From Cercis canadensis (taxonomy: Eukaryota > Streptophyta > Magnoliopsida > Fabales > Fabaceae): a DNA stretch of 64,000 nucleotides. Below are positions 24,717 through 36,820 of the stretch, in pieces (the stretch's first letter is position 1; every line of letters begins with the position of its first letter). The stretch lies in the NCBI GenBank assembly GCA_003255065.1, contig QAOA01007883.1, positions 186,001-250,000 on the forward strand. The letters are read 5' to 3'. Below the pieces are notes generated by a model, which searched no databases, was not told the DNA's origin, and saw only the letters and a list, made by a program, of their open reading frames with translations. Position numbers and translations under genes: made by a program.

Positions 24717-25735
24717 GGACTTCGTCCAAACTTAAAGTGCCAAATGACATCCAGACCTGCTGGTTGCTACTTGCCAAGTAGGTGGGCTGCTGATACAGTC
24801 TCATCAGTACATTTCTTTCTTAGGCCCGTTTGGATAGCATAGCTTACAGTTTATTAGAGCTTTTCTGTTAGTATAAGTGCTTTTATGTAAGAAAAATGGT
24901 GTTTGGATCAACTTATTTAAGTAGCTTATTAATCCTCAAAAAATTATTTTTAACTTATTTTATGAAGCTATTTTTTTGGGCTTTTTAGAAAAGCCTCATG
25001 CGAAAGCCAAATTAGGTGATGACTGACAAGCTGTTTTGCAAAGTAATGAGACAATTATATCCTCATTATAATTAGAAATTACAAGAAAACCACAACCTTT
25101 CAGCTCCTCCACCTTCAACACTCTTCGTATCTCCGCTCTTCGTATCTCCCTCAGACCATCTACCTTCTTTGTATCTCCCAGTGTCTTCATCAAACGTTCC
25201 AGCATGGCTTCTCCCTCCCTATTTGTAGCTTCTGCCGAACCTAACAGGTAAGACTTTATGCAGTTTTAGTTTTATTTGTTTTCACTTTCATCTCTGTTTT
25301 TGATCTTTTTTTTTTCTTCCACACTTTTCTTTTCATACCCATCCTTTCTGCTATGTTTCTCCATCTCCATTTGTTTTTTCAGATTTTAGTTTCATTTGCT
25401 TTCACTTTCATCTCTTGTACTGCTCTTTTGTTTTCTGTTGCACTTTTTCTTTCATACTCTGTTTCTGCATCTCTGCGTATGAAGGTACTCATGAATACTT
25501 TATTTATGAAGATGAAGGGTGTACTTAAACTTTCAGCTGAGCTTAATGGTTTTCTTGTTTGTAACTGTTAATATCTGAGCTTAATTGTTGTCCTGTCTGT
25601 AACTGTTAATATAAAAAAAAAATCTGCATATAGAATACTTGGTTTTCTTGATGGCGTGAATGGCTTTTATCATGTTATTTAGCTGTTGGTATTGGATAAA
25701 GATATATCCTGTTGGATATTAGATCCAACTACAAT

Positions 25736-26368
25736 CAGATAACAAGTTTAAAATTATTTGGAATTCAGTTGGATTGATGGAAAGGAATAAAACAAATGTG
25801 GAGTCCTCTTTTTGCCATTTTTCAGACTTGTGAAGTACAATGCATAAGTTAGATTAGACACTCTTTTGTAGAATTAGTTCTTGGGTGAGGTCTACAGACT
25901 AAAATATCATTTTATGCTGAAGATGAGGATAGCAAGGAATAAAAAAGGGAAATAAGGGAGGTTGGGGAGAGAGGATTCCCTCCTTTTTCTTTTTGCCTTA
26001 GATCATCACCCTAGTACGTACATACTGAATGATTGATCACCATAAAGTATANCAGATAACAAGTTTAAAATTATTTGGAATTCAATTGGATTGATGGAAA
26101 GGAATAAAACAAATGTGGAGTCCTCTTTTTGCCATTTTTCAGACTTGCGAAGTACAATGCATAAGTTAGATTAGACACTCTTTTGTAGAATTAGTTCTTG
26201 GGTGAGGTCTACAGACTAAAATATCATTTTATGCTGAAGATGAGGATAGCAAGGAATAAAAAAGGGAAATAAGGGAGGTTGGGGAGAGAGGATTCCCTCC
26301 TTTTTCTTTTTGCCTTAGATCATCACCCTAGTACGTACATACTAAATGATTGATCACCATAAAGTATA
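25736..26368. repeat. 316-bp direct repeat on either side of a single N (probable assembly duplication)
   Basis: Positions 25736-26051 and 26053-26368 are the same 316 bases with about three substitutions (for example cagttgg/caattgg, ttgtgaag/ttgcgaag, tactgaat/tactaaat). They are separated only by the N at 26052. The left copy stops exactly where the right copy stops, and the right copy begins exactly where the left copy begins. That is the pattern of two overlapping contig ends joined without merging, or of two haplotypes placed end to end. Confidence 0.88.
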
Positions 26369-26765
26369 AGATACTTTGAATGGGAAAAAAGAAGACATCA
26401 TAACTTGTCAAATCTGATTCTTTATCTTAAAACTAATATACTTTCATAAGAAAATAAAGTAGCATTTCACTCAGGGAAAAAATAACAACTCAAAGCTTTT
26501 AGCAAATCAAATTCATTCAAACCACGGCTACAAAGCTTGTACCCAGTTTAAATAAAAAAAAAGAAACGTATAGTATAGCAAGGCAAATCAAATTCTAATG
26601 AACTGCATCCTCTTTACTACTTAAGAAACAGGAAGAAGTTGCTGACTTGCTAAGGAAAGAAAAATCCTAGCTACCAGAATGATGGTATATATCAACATCC
26701 AATTACTGGAAGTGATCATTGTGTGTATTTATTATAATCATTTTCACTGCAAATCTGGAAAGGAT

Positions 26766-26769
26766 AATA

Positions 26770-26809
<40 letters not shown>
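26766..26809. repeat. (TA)n microsatellite
   Basis: About 20 TA units with one G interruption near the left end. Confidence 0.95.
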
Positions 26810-26810
<1 letters not shown>

Positions 26811-27501
26811 CTTCTTCAAATGGCGAGTCTAGCTTTTGGTTCAAATTATAAAACCAACATCTCTTGCTTCGAAGAGAAGCCTACGGTTGAGTACCCGTGC
26901 ATTTCTCAGTGAAGAATAATATTAATATCATTTAATGTGTTGTGTTATTTTAAATCTCACCATCTTGCTCCCGTGGAAATGCGAGCTACGTTGTTTGATC
27001 TAGCATACAAAACTCACATATTCTAGACATGCAGTTTGGTGAAAGAATAGTAGTAGTGTAGTGTGTTTTCTATCTCAAGTTACAGGCAAATGATGATGGG
27101 TTTGAACTCTAGTTCAAATGACATGGCTTATTCTTGGATTAGTAGTGTAGTGTGTGTGAAAGTGATAGATAGAATAGTAGAAAATGAGTAAAAGGATGTT
27201 GAAATGGTTGCAAGGTAATATTTGGATTAGAAGTTGATGCTAATTAGTTTTCTGAACTGTTCTCTTCTTTTTTAGCAGTAGAAACTCTCTTGAGACTAAA
27301 TTTTCTTAATGATTGTCAAATTTCATTTCTATTTCTTTCTTTTTTCGTCATATATTTCTTTCTTTTAAAACATGCTTGATGCCAAAGATTGTGGACTTGC
27401 TTGATTGTGATTTTGTTACATTAATGAATGTGTCAAATACAAATATCGTATGCAATTTTTGTTCTGGTTCTAAAATAAACATATTATGGTTTTTCTGTTA
27501 G

Positions 27502-27731
27502 GTTTACATTCATAATGGAAGAGATTTGAATGCCCATCCTCATATACAAACTCTAAGAGAATTTCCTAAGGATGAGCTTTCTGCAAAAGTTGTCATGGTC
27601 AGATTTGATTCTAACATAATGGTCAAGCAAGAGTGTGACCAGAATACTCTATCATTTTTAATGCATTGCTTACAATTAAATATTTATACGAAGTTGGGGC
27701 AAAAGTAATCCTGGTTGGTGATTGGAAAATA
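27502..27731 (+). pseudogene. Captured phosphoglycerate-kinase-like exon, frameshifted
   Basis: After an acceptor (TTTTCTGTTAG) the frame reads VYIHNGRDLNAHPHIQTL, REFPKDELSAKVVMVRFDSN. This resembles the N-terminal strand-loop of phosphoglycerate kinase (KxVFVRxDxN). The same frame then degrades. From about 27675 a different frame gives TIKYLYEVGAKVILVGDW, matching the kinase's (T/A)IKYLxxxGAKVIL block. A frame shift of about one base around 27665-27675 therefore separates the two halves. No further kinase exons follow before the element ends at 28288. I read it as a piece of a PGK-family gene picked up by the surrounding transposable element. The similarity is by eye; a search against plant PGK-domain proteins would settle the donor. 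Confidence 0.58.
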
Positions 27732-28291
27732 TATAATTTAGAATTTGTTCTTACAGTTGCAGGTAAATACTTAAAGTCATTGCTTGCAACCCTTGTGTTT
27801 AGTTGCCACCATGTAGTTTGTCTATTATAAGAACTGGTTAAAGAAATTCCTGTTTATCAATCATGGGACATTATACTGTAAAGGGGAGGAAAGATAGAAG
27901 AAAATTATTTGATTATTGAGTTGAGAAGCCATAACTAACAACAAAAAATTAACTACTTGAATCAAAATATAATAATTATAGCACTAATATAAAATATTTT
28001 ATTATTAAAACTATTTTTTTCAAATTATAACAAAGTGCTTATTTATCCAAACACAATCTTTAAGAAGTGCTTATTAATGTCCTTTTCAATAATTTTCACA
28101 ATTATAAGAACTTATACACTTGTTTATCCAAACACTTATAAAAGAGTTTATAGATTTTAAAAGCGCTTCTTCGAGTATGTATCCAAATACTAAATAACTT
28201 AATTTAAAAGGAGCTTATGATATAAAAGCTTCTCCCATAAGACCTTCTTATATAAGCGCTTAAATAAGCTGTTTACCCAAACGGGGCCTTA

Positions 28292-29135
28292 GTATAAAGG
28301 CGACAATTTTCGTAGTCAGGTTTGTGCAAACAAAAGAATAAAAAAAGGACATCAATCTAGACCACGCACCTATCCTCGTATAAATGCGTGTTCGTCACAA
28401 CTGAGTTACCCAAACTATATGGCAGTCGTTATTTCTTCAACCTATAATGATCCAGAATTTCTAATCAAATGACTACAGAATTCTAACCATGCAAGCTCAA
28501 TTTTCCAACCACATCAATGACAAGAAAGCAAACTACATTCAAACGCGTCATTGAAACAAGGGGCAAGTTCAGTTTCCATGTAAACTAAGCTATTCTGCAA
28601 TACCCCTATCACCCGGTGAATGCTCCATCAAAATGGGAAGCATAAAAGTTGTTTATGCAGGGTTCATTCATTAGGAAACAAGGCACAAGGTCATCTTTTA
28701 CTAAGAAGTGTATAGAGCAGCTACTTGATGGAAATAACAGTATCCGCAAAAAGAAGTTTGTTGATAATTCAAGATAACTGTTACTGACACTAAAATGTTC
28801 CAACTGCAGAAATATGGCTTCGACTGAGGTACTGTTTTCAGCAAAATTAAAGAGGGAGACATTCAAGCATAAATCTATCACAATATCATGAATACCATGT
28901 TGTCCTTACATTTCCAAAGGTGAGACGGAGTTCCACTTCAGATCTAAAATGACCACCTGTATACCAGTTCTTAACCAAAATTCTTCAGAACAACTAGAAT
29001 ATTATTTCTAGAAAGAATCAACAAAAAGTTAACAGTTGCCTTCAACTGCTATTGGTAAAGAGAAATCGCACCTGAATGTGTACAAAAATCATAAAATTAG
29101 AAAAATTGGGTCGGCAAATTTCTGTAACTGGTCCT
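28292..29135. other. Spacer and 3' UTR of the DiT2 gene
   Basis: No coding region is recognised. The right part (from roughly 28700) is the likely 3' untranslated region of the minus-strand transporter ending at 29136. Confidence 0.5.
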
Positions 29136-32100
29136 TTACCACAATCCAATGAACTTCCACCATGCTCCTCCAACTCCAAGCCAGATAACAATGTTGACAA
29201 TACTTATAATAAATCCATAACCCCACCATTTGGCAAGGGGAACATAGTTGGCACCAAAGAAAACAGGTGCTGATCCAATACCATAGTGGGTAAGGCCACC
29301 CATGAGGTTAGAGAGGAAGGACAGCACCATGGCTCCGAAGAATGGTGGAGTACCCAGGGCAGTAGCAACAGACAAGAAAGCTGTAAACATGGCACCGATA
29401 TGAGCAGCTCCACTTGCGAAGAAGTAATGAGAGTAGAAGTAGAGAAGAACCAGAATGCCGAAAGATAGTTGCCATGAGAGACCCAGTCCACCGACAAACT
29501 GTTTAAATAATACTGTTGGTTAATCCTTTCCAGAAAATATCAAGTAAAATGCTACTCTAACAAATTCCTGAAGTTAAATTAAATTTATGAGCACATAATA
29601 CATGTTGCATATACTTTTTGCATGGCCCCTTCTGGCATATGTGAAAAAAAATCACCTGACCAAAAACCGGAAGGTGCTTTTGAAGAGATTGATAAACGTT
29701 AGATGAAGTATGCCCGTTTTATTTTGAGGAACAAGGGTCGTATGCATATAACTTATTCTATATATTTGAATGGTGTTTCTTGCATGGCAAATAGTCAAGA
29801 ACACTCTTGGGAACTGGTTCACGCAGATCAAATACATTTTGCTTTGTTCTTTCTGACAAAAAAGAGCTCGGCACAAATAAAAACTAATGAAGATACTATT
29901 GACAAAACTTAGAAGTAGGAACAATGCAGAGAAATGAAATTAAGATGCATGGTGAAGCCTTCATTCCAAGAGAATACACTAATAAACATTAATGGTTGAT
30001 TGGAAGCTTATTTGGATTCTGCATAATTGAGAACATGCAAAAAGCTACTCCACTTTGGTTGAATAGCTATAAAAATAGAAAGAATACTGATAAAAAATTG
30101 ATCAAAAGCTTACGCATACACCAAGGAACAGACACAGAGCAAACGAAGTGATGATGAAGAACATCAAGATAATAGAACCAAATTCTCAAAACAATGAATC
30201 AAGGGGCAGCATAAGTCATGCACAATGAAAATCAGCAAGAGGCACAAGAGATAGGAGAAAAGGAAAAACCTTGACTACAGTTTGGCTGAACCAGGAAATG
30301 AGACCATATTTATTCAGATACCCAGCCATTGCAATGAGGGCAGCGAACCACGTGAGGGTATCCCAGGCAACTCCTTCAGCTAAGCACTCCTTCCATGTGA
30401 CAACCCCTGTCACTAGGAGAACAGCTAATCCAAGAATTGCAGCAGTTACAGCATCTACACCAATAGCCCCACCAAAAATCCAGAGCCCCACCTAGTAAAA
30501 TAGAGGCAGAGAAGGGTTAAATAACTAGACAAATTAAAGATTCTTAGTCATGTCAAGTACTTCACATATATTTAACTTAATAAGACGCAAGGTATAAAGT
30601 AACACAGCTACTGAATGATTACTTTTTTACACCAGTAAGAAGTTGCAAATAGCAAGAGGATTCAAAACTTAATTTGCCACGGAATTAGCGATAGGGTTAC
30701 TTTTCAAAACTGACGTCTGATTACTTGCCCAGTTACCTTTTTGACAAGCAAAATAGCAATGGCACACTATACCTATGAATCAGCCTATCAGTACAAATTG
30801 AATATTCATACATGCAATATGCCACTAATCAAACTAGATATCCAACCTGCACTTCAGCCAAATCTCTGACGCCATTTTAATGAGATCTTATAGTAGTATA
30901 ACTTGGTGACATGGAAGCGGTAGCATTTTATTTAACAACAGAAAAATAAAACACCATTACACCATTCAGAGCAACAACCCATTTATTTTCAATGAGACTG
31001 GAAGTATTATGACAGAAGAGCAAATAGATTAGTTTCAAAACCAAATATTACTAGTTGCACGTTTCTCAACTACACAACCACTTCCTAAATTTTGTATTAC
31101 TGAAGAGATTTAAAAAGAAAAACGACAAGAAGATTTTTAAAGCAAAAGATTCAAACTGAGAAGCCAAATGACTTCCCATAGGCCAAATCTGCATTTAGAT
31201 TAACATTTCTCACAGAAGACCATTTAAAATTCCAAAAAGCATTTCAAATCTATATTTGAAATACTCAACAATAACCCAGACTATCAGAAATCAACACAAT
31301 ACACAACTAAACTATAGTGTTCTTTATGAAATAACAGGGTTCCTATAAGATTTATCCCTAAAGATTGTTTCAAAATGTATGTGGAGATAGCTGACTTACC
31401 CATTGCTTTTTATAGGAAACTTAATATAGGTAATATCTAAGTTTTGCCAGTTTTGTGTTATAATATCATCATTAGCTGGCAAGTTAGAATTTGGAAATAA
31501 GAAAATCAATTTTGAGCATGAAAGGAGAGAAAAAAAGGTCATTGTACCGTAAGAAACAGAGTCCCAGACATTATCTTCTCATCTGTAGTCATTGATCCCA
31601 TCTTCTGCAACCTCTCCCTAGCAAGCTTGGGTGCATCCGGACTGGTTTTCACAGTTGGTGGGTAAATCACATATAAAATCAGTGGTACTAATACCAATGA
31701 AAGCAAACCCGGGACAATCCCCGCTATGGCCCAGTCTGTCCACCCAATCGTTTGGTTAATGGCATTGGAAGTGAGAGTGACGCATAGGGGATTCGCTGCC
31801 ATTGCAGTCAAAAACATTGCCGACGAAATCACCGAAGTCTGAAAGCAAGTCAGCATTAACCACGATCCTAGTCTATCCTCGGTTCCATCGCCGGCGTTAC
31901 TACCGCAAGCGACACATAGGGATTTCACCAACGGAAGAAAAATTCCACCTGCTCTAGCTGAAACTGAAGGAATTGCCGGTGCCAACAAGGCCTCGCTAAA
32001 GACTAAACTATATCCTAACCCTAAGGATGAGCTACCAAAAAGAGATACGAATTGATAAGCAATTCGATTACCTAGACCTGTCTTAATGAATCCTCTGGCG

Positions 32101-32672
32101 AAGAAGAAGGCCAGGCAAATGAGCCACGGGATGGGATCGCCAAACCCAGAAAATGCCGCAACGAAGGTTAGGGTTTTTGTCAACACCGAAACACCCAAAC
32201 CCAATATAGCCACAGCACCCAGCGGCAATGGCTGAGTAATAATGCCGATGATGGTGCCGAGGAATATCGCCAACAATTGCCACGCGTTTTTCGACACTCC
32301 GGAAGGCACAGGAACAAACCAGAGTATAACCCCCGTTCCAATAGAAGCCAATAAAGGTTTTATGGCGGCGCCGTTCCGTGGCCGAGTCACTGGAGCTGGA
32401 GCTGGAGTGACAGAAGCTCCAGCAGCGGTTGCTTTAACACTGGGATATTTCCAATTGGGTTTGACATTGAAACCAACCTTGGGGAGTCTCAAAGACGGAA
32501 TAGATGAAATAAAAGAGTTGCTTTGAAGGCCTTTGAAATTGGTGGAGGAATTCAAGGGCCTCGAAGAACCTGAATGGCGTAGTTGTAGAGATTTTGATGG
32601 TGTGAGCTTGGAAGAGCGTAATCGGAGAGATGGAAGAGTGGGAGAAGAGGTGGTGAGTGCTATGGAGGCCAT
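29136..32672 (-). CDS. DIT2: Plastid glutamate/malate translocator, DiT2 type
   Basis: Three exons: 32672-31548, 30491-30270 and 29498-29136, all phase 0 and GT-AG, giving 569 residues. Residues 1 to about 85 are rich in S, T, L and R and poor in acids, as in a chloroplast transit peptide. The rest is a DASS-type transporter with many membrane spans. Recognisable blocks are IGIITQPLPLGAVAILG, LAFFFARGFIKTGLGNRIAY, FSEALLAPAIPSVSARAGGI, SLCVACGSNAGDGTEDRLGS, SVISSAMFLTAMAANPL, GWTDWAIAGIVPGLL, WFAALIAMAGYLNKYG, LSNLMGGLTHYGIGSAPVFF and ending GGAWWKFIGLW. The family exchanges malate for glutamate across the inner plastid envelope in photorespiratory nitrogen recycling and ammonia assimilation. 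Arabidopsis, from memory, has two DiT2 genes side by side, and here too a second copy lies about 3 kb upstream. No lesion is seen. Confidence 0.95.
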
Positions 32673-35623
32673 GGCTGCTGGATCGGATCTGGTGCAGCGT
32701 TTAGGAGAGTAGCACCATGTGAAGAGACAGGGAATTGATATAAGTAATGAAGAGAGCAGGGATGCGGTGGACTAGAAGGGAGGGAAATTTGTAAGAAACT
32801 TAGGGAGTACTGTGTACCGTTGGATTTCAAGTTGACGGTGTAGATTGTGATTGGGATATGCGGCTTTGTTTCTAGGTGAGGAATTGGTGGCTTCCGTGCT
32901 TGGGCTTTGTAAATGCCGTCTTGAGCTTGAAATGTCCGTCCCAATCCAAGAGAGAGAAAGAATGAATGTAATTGTAAGATCGTCAACCCAAGTGAAGTTG
33001 CTGACATGTCAAATGGATTGCGCGGCGATATATCAATGGGTCTCTATCCACATCGGATTATTGCTTTTGGTGAAGTGGACTGGATGAACAGAGATGTGAA
33101 CCATTGAAAAAAATCATTATTGACACGTGGCGATATGGCAGTGGAAGCCTGATTCCAGATAATATCTGCGTGCGTTAGAGCTTTCGGCTTTTTAAGTGAT
33201 CAGAAAGGCACAAACAGCTCGCAAGTCGCAAGTGGGAATATTTGGCTCGGAAAGTAGGAGCATGTGAGATTGTGAGATCAGAAATACAAGGACGGATTAA
33301 GTGACGGTTGTGACCCTGGAGCAGTGGAGAAGACAACGCATGCAATTGCAAGTTCAACCCATGGCCTCACATATAAAAAAAAATATATATATATAATAAG
33401 TATTTTCGAAGCATGGCCGTGGTTCATTGGACCAACAAAATAAAACATTCTCATGCCATGGGAAAAAAACAACATAGCGCAATAAATAATTGTAAGCAAC
33501 TAATTTTTGTCTCTGTATAGCAAAATAATAATAATAATTACCCATGTGACCGAATAAAAAAATAAATACTATGTGCAAATACCAACTTCTAAAGTTATTT
33601 ATGGTTCTAATTTAGGTTTTAAAAAATTAAAAATACTAAAAATATCCCATGCTTTTCAATTTGACTTGTTCTATGTGTGTGCGCGCTTTCATTCAATCAT
33701 TATTTTTTCAAAAAATAAATTTCTGACTTGACTTATGTGATTTCAGATTGCTGGTTTACTTATAGTTTTGTATTCTTTTTTTTCTGTTTTACTAATATTT
33801 AGGCAATGCATCTCCTCATCCAGCTTAGTAGACTATTTGCTAAATCCAGTAGTTTACAATCCCCAACCAGCTTAGTAGACTATTTTTTTTTGGCTAATGA
33901 ACCAGCTAATTACATTTTTATAGGAAACATAAAGCTTCTTTGGTTCCTGCTCTATCGATGCACAATGCATAGGAAACACCATCGTTATTACTGTGCAGAT
34001 TTAAGTATCAGCCATGATAACAGATCTAAATAAATAGTTACATACATCTAAATAGTATTTATAACACAAAATAGAACTACACAGTAATAATAAATTACAA
34101 AATAAATTATTCAACTCATTTTTAGTGGTGAGGAAAAGTAAAATAAGGGGGAGGAGATTGAGATGATGCTTACACCTTATTCATTTTGGGCCATGATGCC
34201 TACGCTTTTAGCTCCTTATGCATTCATTGTTAAGTATTCCATTGGGCCCAGGTCCAATAGACAGGCCCAGACCCAAGTGATTCGATTTAACATTTACCTT
34301 GACGTTATCTTTCAGTTTTTGGGCCATGGACGTTATCTTTGAGTTCGGTTGGACAACTTCATTGTTACCTTCAGCCTGCTTGGCCCACCTGACTATTTAA
34401 TATTTGGAGACTTGTATAGTTTAAATTAGGATAAAACTTAGGTAAAGTTTCTTAAGTGTTAATTATTTAATCTTGTATAGAATATTTTTTCAAAAGAGTT
34501 TCTAATGAATTAACTAAATAAACATGATTTAATCTGAGCCTGAGCCTGTATATAACATTAATTATTTAGGCTCAAATCCTGCTGCCTATGCCACCCACAC
34601 ATGTTAAATCCAATCAAAATTATTTGTTAATGACCATAAAATAAAGTTACATTTTAATGAGTCTTATTTATTTATTGTTATTTAGCTCTTGCCGTAAAGT
34701 GAGATGACAAATAATTTGCAAAGAAAAATAAACTGTGAAAATTCAGTCCCCTTCATTTAATTCTATTATAATTATTGGAACTGGGACCTGTGGAAGGTAG
34801 AAGCCCTGCAAAGTTTATCCTTGAGGACCTTGACTATATATGTTGTTTTCTATTTTGAGAGATAGTTAGGTACACCAGAGCAGTACTCTCAATTTTTTGC
34901 TAATATATATACTCGTATGCATACACTCGAAATACTTTCCTTGTTTTGATTACTTGAGGAAAACTGAGCCCCTCATGTGGTTCTCCTTAATTTCTTGAAT
35001 CATTATATGAGTTTATCGTTAATAAATTTGTCAGGGAGATCATTAATTGTTTTGCCTATGCAGTCACCTAAACTTTGGGATAAATGGTCGATGGCTTGTA
35101 CGGTATAGTAGCTTCCTATATATAATATTCATAGAAGGAGACCCACTCTTTGAGAATATTCAACACAATTATTAGGCAGCTGTAGCCTCGGATAATCAGA
35201 TTCCATATTCCACTGGAAAAAGAATCAAGATACTATGCCGACAGAACCAAAGATCCATATCTAGTTAGTCCCACCATTGTTTGTGCATAAATAGTGGAAA
35301 AAAGACAAGACTTAAATTGACTATTCATGTTCATGGTTTCCACGGCAACTTCCCATTAACTTGAGATTTATTTTCTTAATGTGCTTTTGTTGCTTATGCG
35401 TCCTAATTTTGTAGTTCCCATGTTATGGCAAAGATTCCCAAAAAGGAAAAAATAAAAAAGCAGAGATCATGCCTATGTCAAGAAAATTGGAAATCCAATA
35501 TTTAGTCACACACAGATTAACGCCAATGCATGAAAACTATCAAGCAATGAAGCACATCAGAAATCAATGCGATAGATATCTGACTTTTTTTACCGCATGC
35601 TGTTACTGAAAGTAGAAGCTATG
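32673..35623. other. Spacer between the two DiT2 copies
   Basis: The first few hundred bases upstream of 32672 are the likely leader and promoter of the complete DiT2 gene. I searched the minus strand of the rest for the second and third exons of the upstream copy and did not find them. No other gene is recognised. A short phrase 'ccagcttagtagactatt' occurs twice near 33820 and 33865, and a TA microsatellite lies near 33375-33395. Confidence 0.6.
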
Positions 35624-36820
35624 TTAAATGAATGTTTGGATAATTTCCAAGTAAAAATCATGTGATGTAGCCAACCAAATTATAGCAATAGAGAATGAGA
35701 AAAGTGAGCATACCGTAAGAAGCAGAGTAGCGGCCATTATGTTTTCATTTCTGGTCATAGGTCCCATGATTTTTAACTTGTCTCTCGCAAGCTTTGGTGC
35801 ATCAGGACTGTTCTTCACAGTAGGAGGGTAAATGACGTAGAGAATCAAAGGGACTAAAATTAAAGATAGCAAACCAGGTACAAGTGCTGCTATGGCCCAA
35901 TCTGTCCACCCAATTGACTTTTTGATAGTGTTAAACGTCAGCGTTGCACAAAGGGGATTAGCTGCCATCGCCGTCAAGAACATCGCCGACGAAATTACTG
36001 AAGTTTGAAAGCACGTAAAAATGAGCCACGACCCTAGCCTGTCCTCTGTTCCATCCCCAACGTTACTGCCACAAGCCACACACAGCGATTTCACCAACGG
36101 TAGGATAATCCCACCAGCTCTGGCTGAAACTGATGGAATCGCGGGCGCAAGCAAGGCCTCGCTGAACACCAAGCTATAGCCTAACCCTAATGATGAGCTA
36201 CCGGCGAGGGCCACGATGTGGTATGCAATTCGGGTGCCTAGACCAGTTTTGATGAACCCTCTGGCGAAGAAGAATGCCAGAGCCACAAGCCAGGGGATTT
36301 GATCACCGAAGGCGGAGAATGCGGCAGCGTAAGTCAGAGTTTTGGTGACTACGGAAGCACTCAACCCCATTAGGGCTACAGCACCTAGAGGAAGTGGTTG
36401 AGTTATAATGCCCACAATGGTGGCCATGAAAATCGATAGCAATTGCCACGCGTTTATTGAAACTCCAGAAGGGAGAGGGAGGAACCATAGTATGACTCCG
36501 GTCGCAATTGAAGCAATTAATGGTTTTATTTCCGCGCCCTCCCATGGTTCAGATTGCGGAGCAAGAGCAACAACCGCAGAGGCTTTAACACTTGTATCTC
36601 CCCGATTCGGTCTAATTTCTAAAGAAAACGATGAAACTGGACTAGTCCTAGGGTTATTGGTTTGAATGAGTTTGCATTTGGTGAAATTACACACATTGGG
36701 GCTCAGAGAATCCAAATGTAAGGACCTCAAAGGCGAGGGTTTCAGAACACGTGATCGGAGAGATGTCAGGGTGGTGATAGAACTAGAGGAGGTCTTAAGA
36801 GCTATACAATTACAAGCCAT
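35624..36820 (-). CDS. Truncated DiT2 copy: exon 1 only, frame intact
   Basis: The frame from 36820 begins MACNCIALKTSSSS, a different but equally transit-peptide-like start, then follows DiT2 through EIKPLIASIATGVILWFLPL, LAFFFARGFIKTGLGTRIAY, SEALLAPAIPSVSARAGG, CVACGSNVGDGTEDRLG and GWTDWAIAALVPGLLSLI. It reaches the same exon-1 boundary as the complete copy (LLLT, then a donor GTATGC at 35713). Exon 1 would be 369 codons against 375 in the sister gene. Exons 2 and 3, which hold the last membrane segments, are not found in the 3 kb downstream. Without splicing the frame runs on for 29 residues and stops at 35624 (398 residues). No stop or frameshift interrupts exon 1 although it has diverged clearly from its neighbour. 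It may be a recently truncated gene, a gene whose remainder was lost in assembly, or a short protein of unknown use. Confidence 0.7.
   Translation of the reverse strand: MACNCIALKTSSSSITTLTSLRSRVLKPSPLRSLHLDSLSPNVCNFTKCKLIQTNNPRTSPVSSFSLEIRPNRGDTSVKASAVVALAPQSEPWEGAEIKPLIASIATGVILWFLPLPSGVSINAWQLLSIFMATIVGIITQPLPLGAVALMGLSASVVTKTLTYAAAFSAFGDQIPWLVALAFFFARGFIKTGLGTRIAYHIVALAGSSSLGLGYSLVFSEALLAPAIPSVSARAGGIILPLVKSLCVACGSNVGDGTEDRLGSWLIFTCFQTSVISSAMFLTAMAANPLCATLTFNTIKKSIGWTDWAIAALVPGLLSLILVPLILYVIYPPTVKNSPDAPKLARDKLKIMGPMTRNENIMAATLLLTVCSLFSFSIAIIWLATSHDFYLEIIQTFI

Larger units (their letters stand above)
21564..24822. other. Intergenic region between MATE gene and Tourist-like element
   Basis: The first kilobase (to about 22500) is the likely leader and promoter of the MATE gene. 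The rest is A/T-rich with no recognisable gene and contains the two small tandem duplications at 23239-23312 and 24625-24716. Confidence 0.55.
24823..28288 (+). mobile_element. Tourist/PIF-Harbinger-like element, about 3.5 kb
   Basis: The left end reads GGCCCGTTTGGATAGC and the right end, on the opposite strand, reads GGCCCCGTTTGGGTAAACAG. These are imperfect terminal inverted repeats. Both ends are flanked by TTA (24820-24822 and 28289-28291), the 3-bp target duplication usual for PIF/Harbinger and Tourist elements. Subterminal 'aagtgcttatt' and 'aagcgctta' words cluster inside the right 300 bp, also typical. I see no transposase, so the element is non-autonomous. Inside are a possible short plus-strand first exon (25204-25247, MASPSLFVASAEPNR, then GTAAGA), a broken phosphoglycerate-kinase-like exon (27502-27731), a 316-bp direct repeat across an N (25736-26368) and a TA microsatellite. 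The interior is best explained as captured host sequence. Strand is set by the captured exon. Confidence 0.72.

Noticed and set aside
27502..27731. PGK-like exon as part of a working gene
   Set aside because: The two conserved halves are in different frames and no further kinase exons follow before the element ends.
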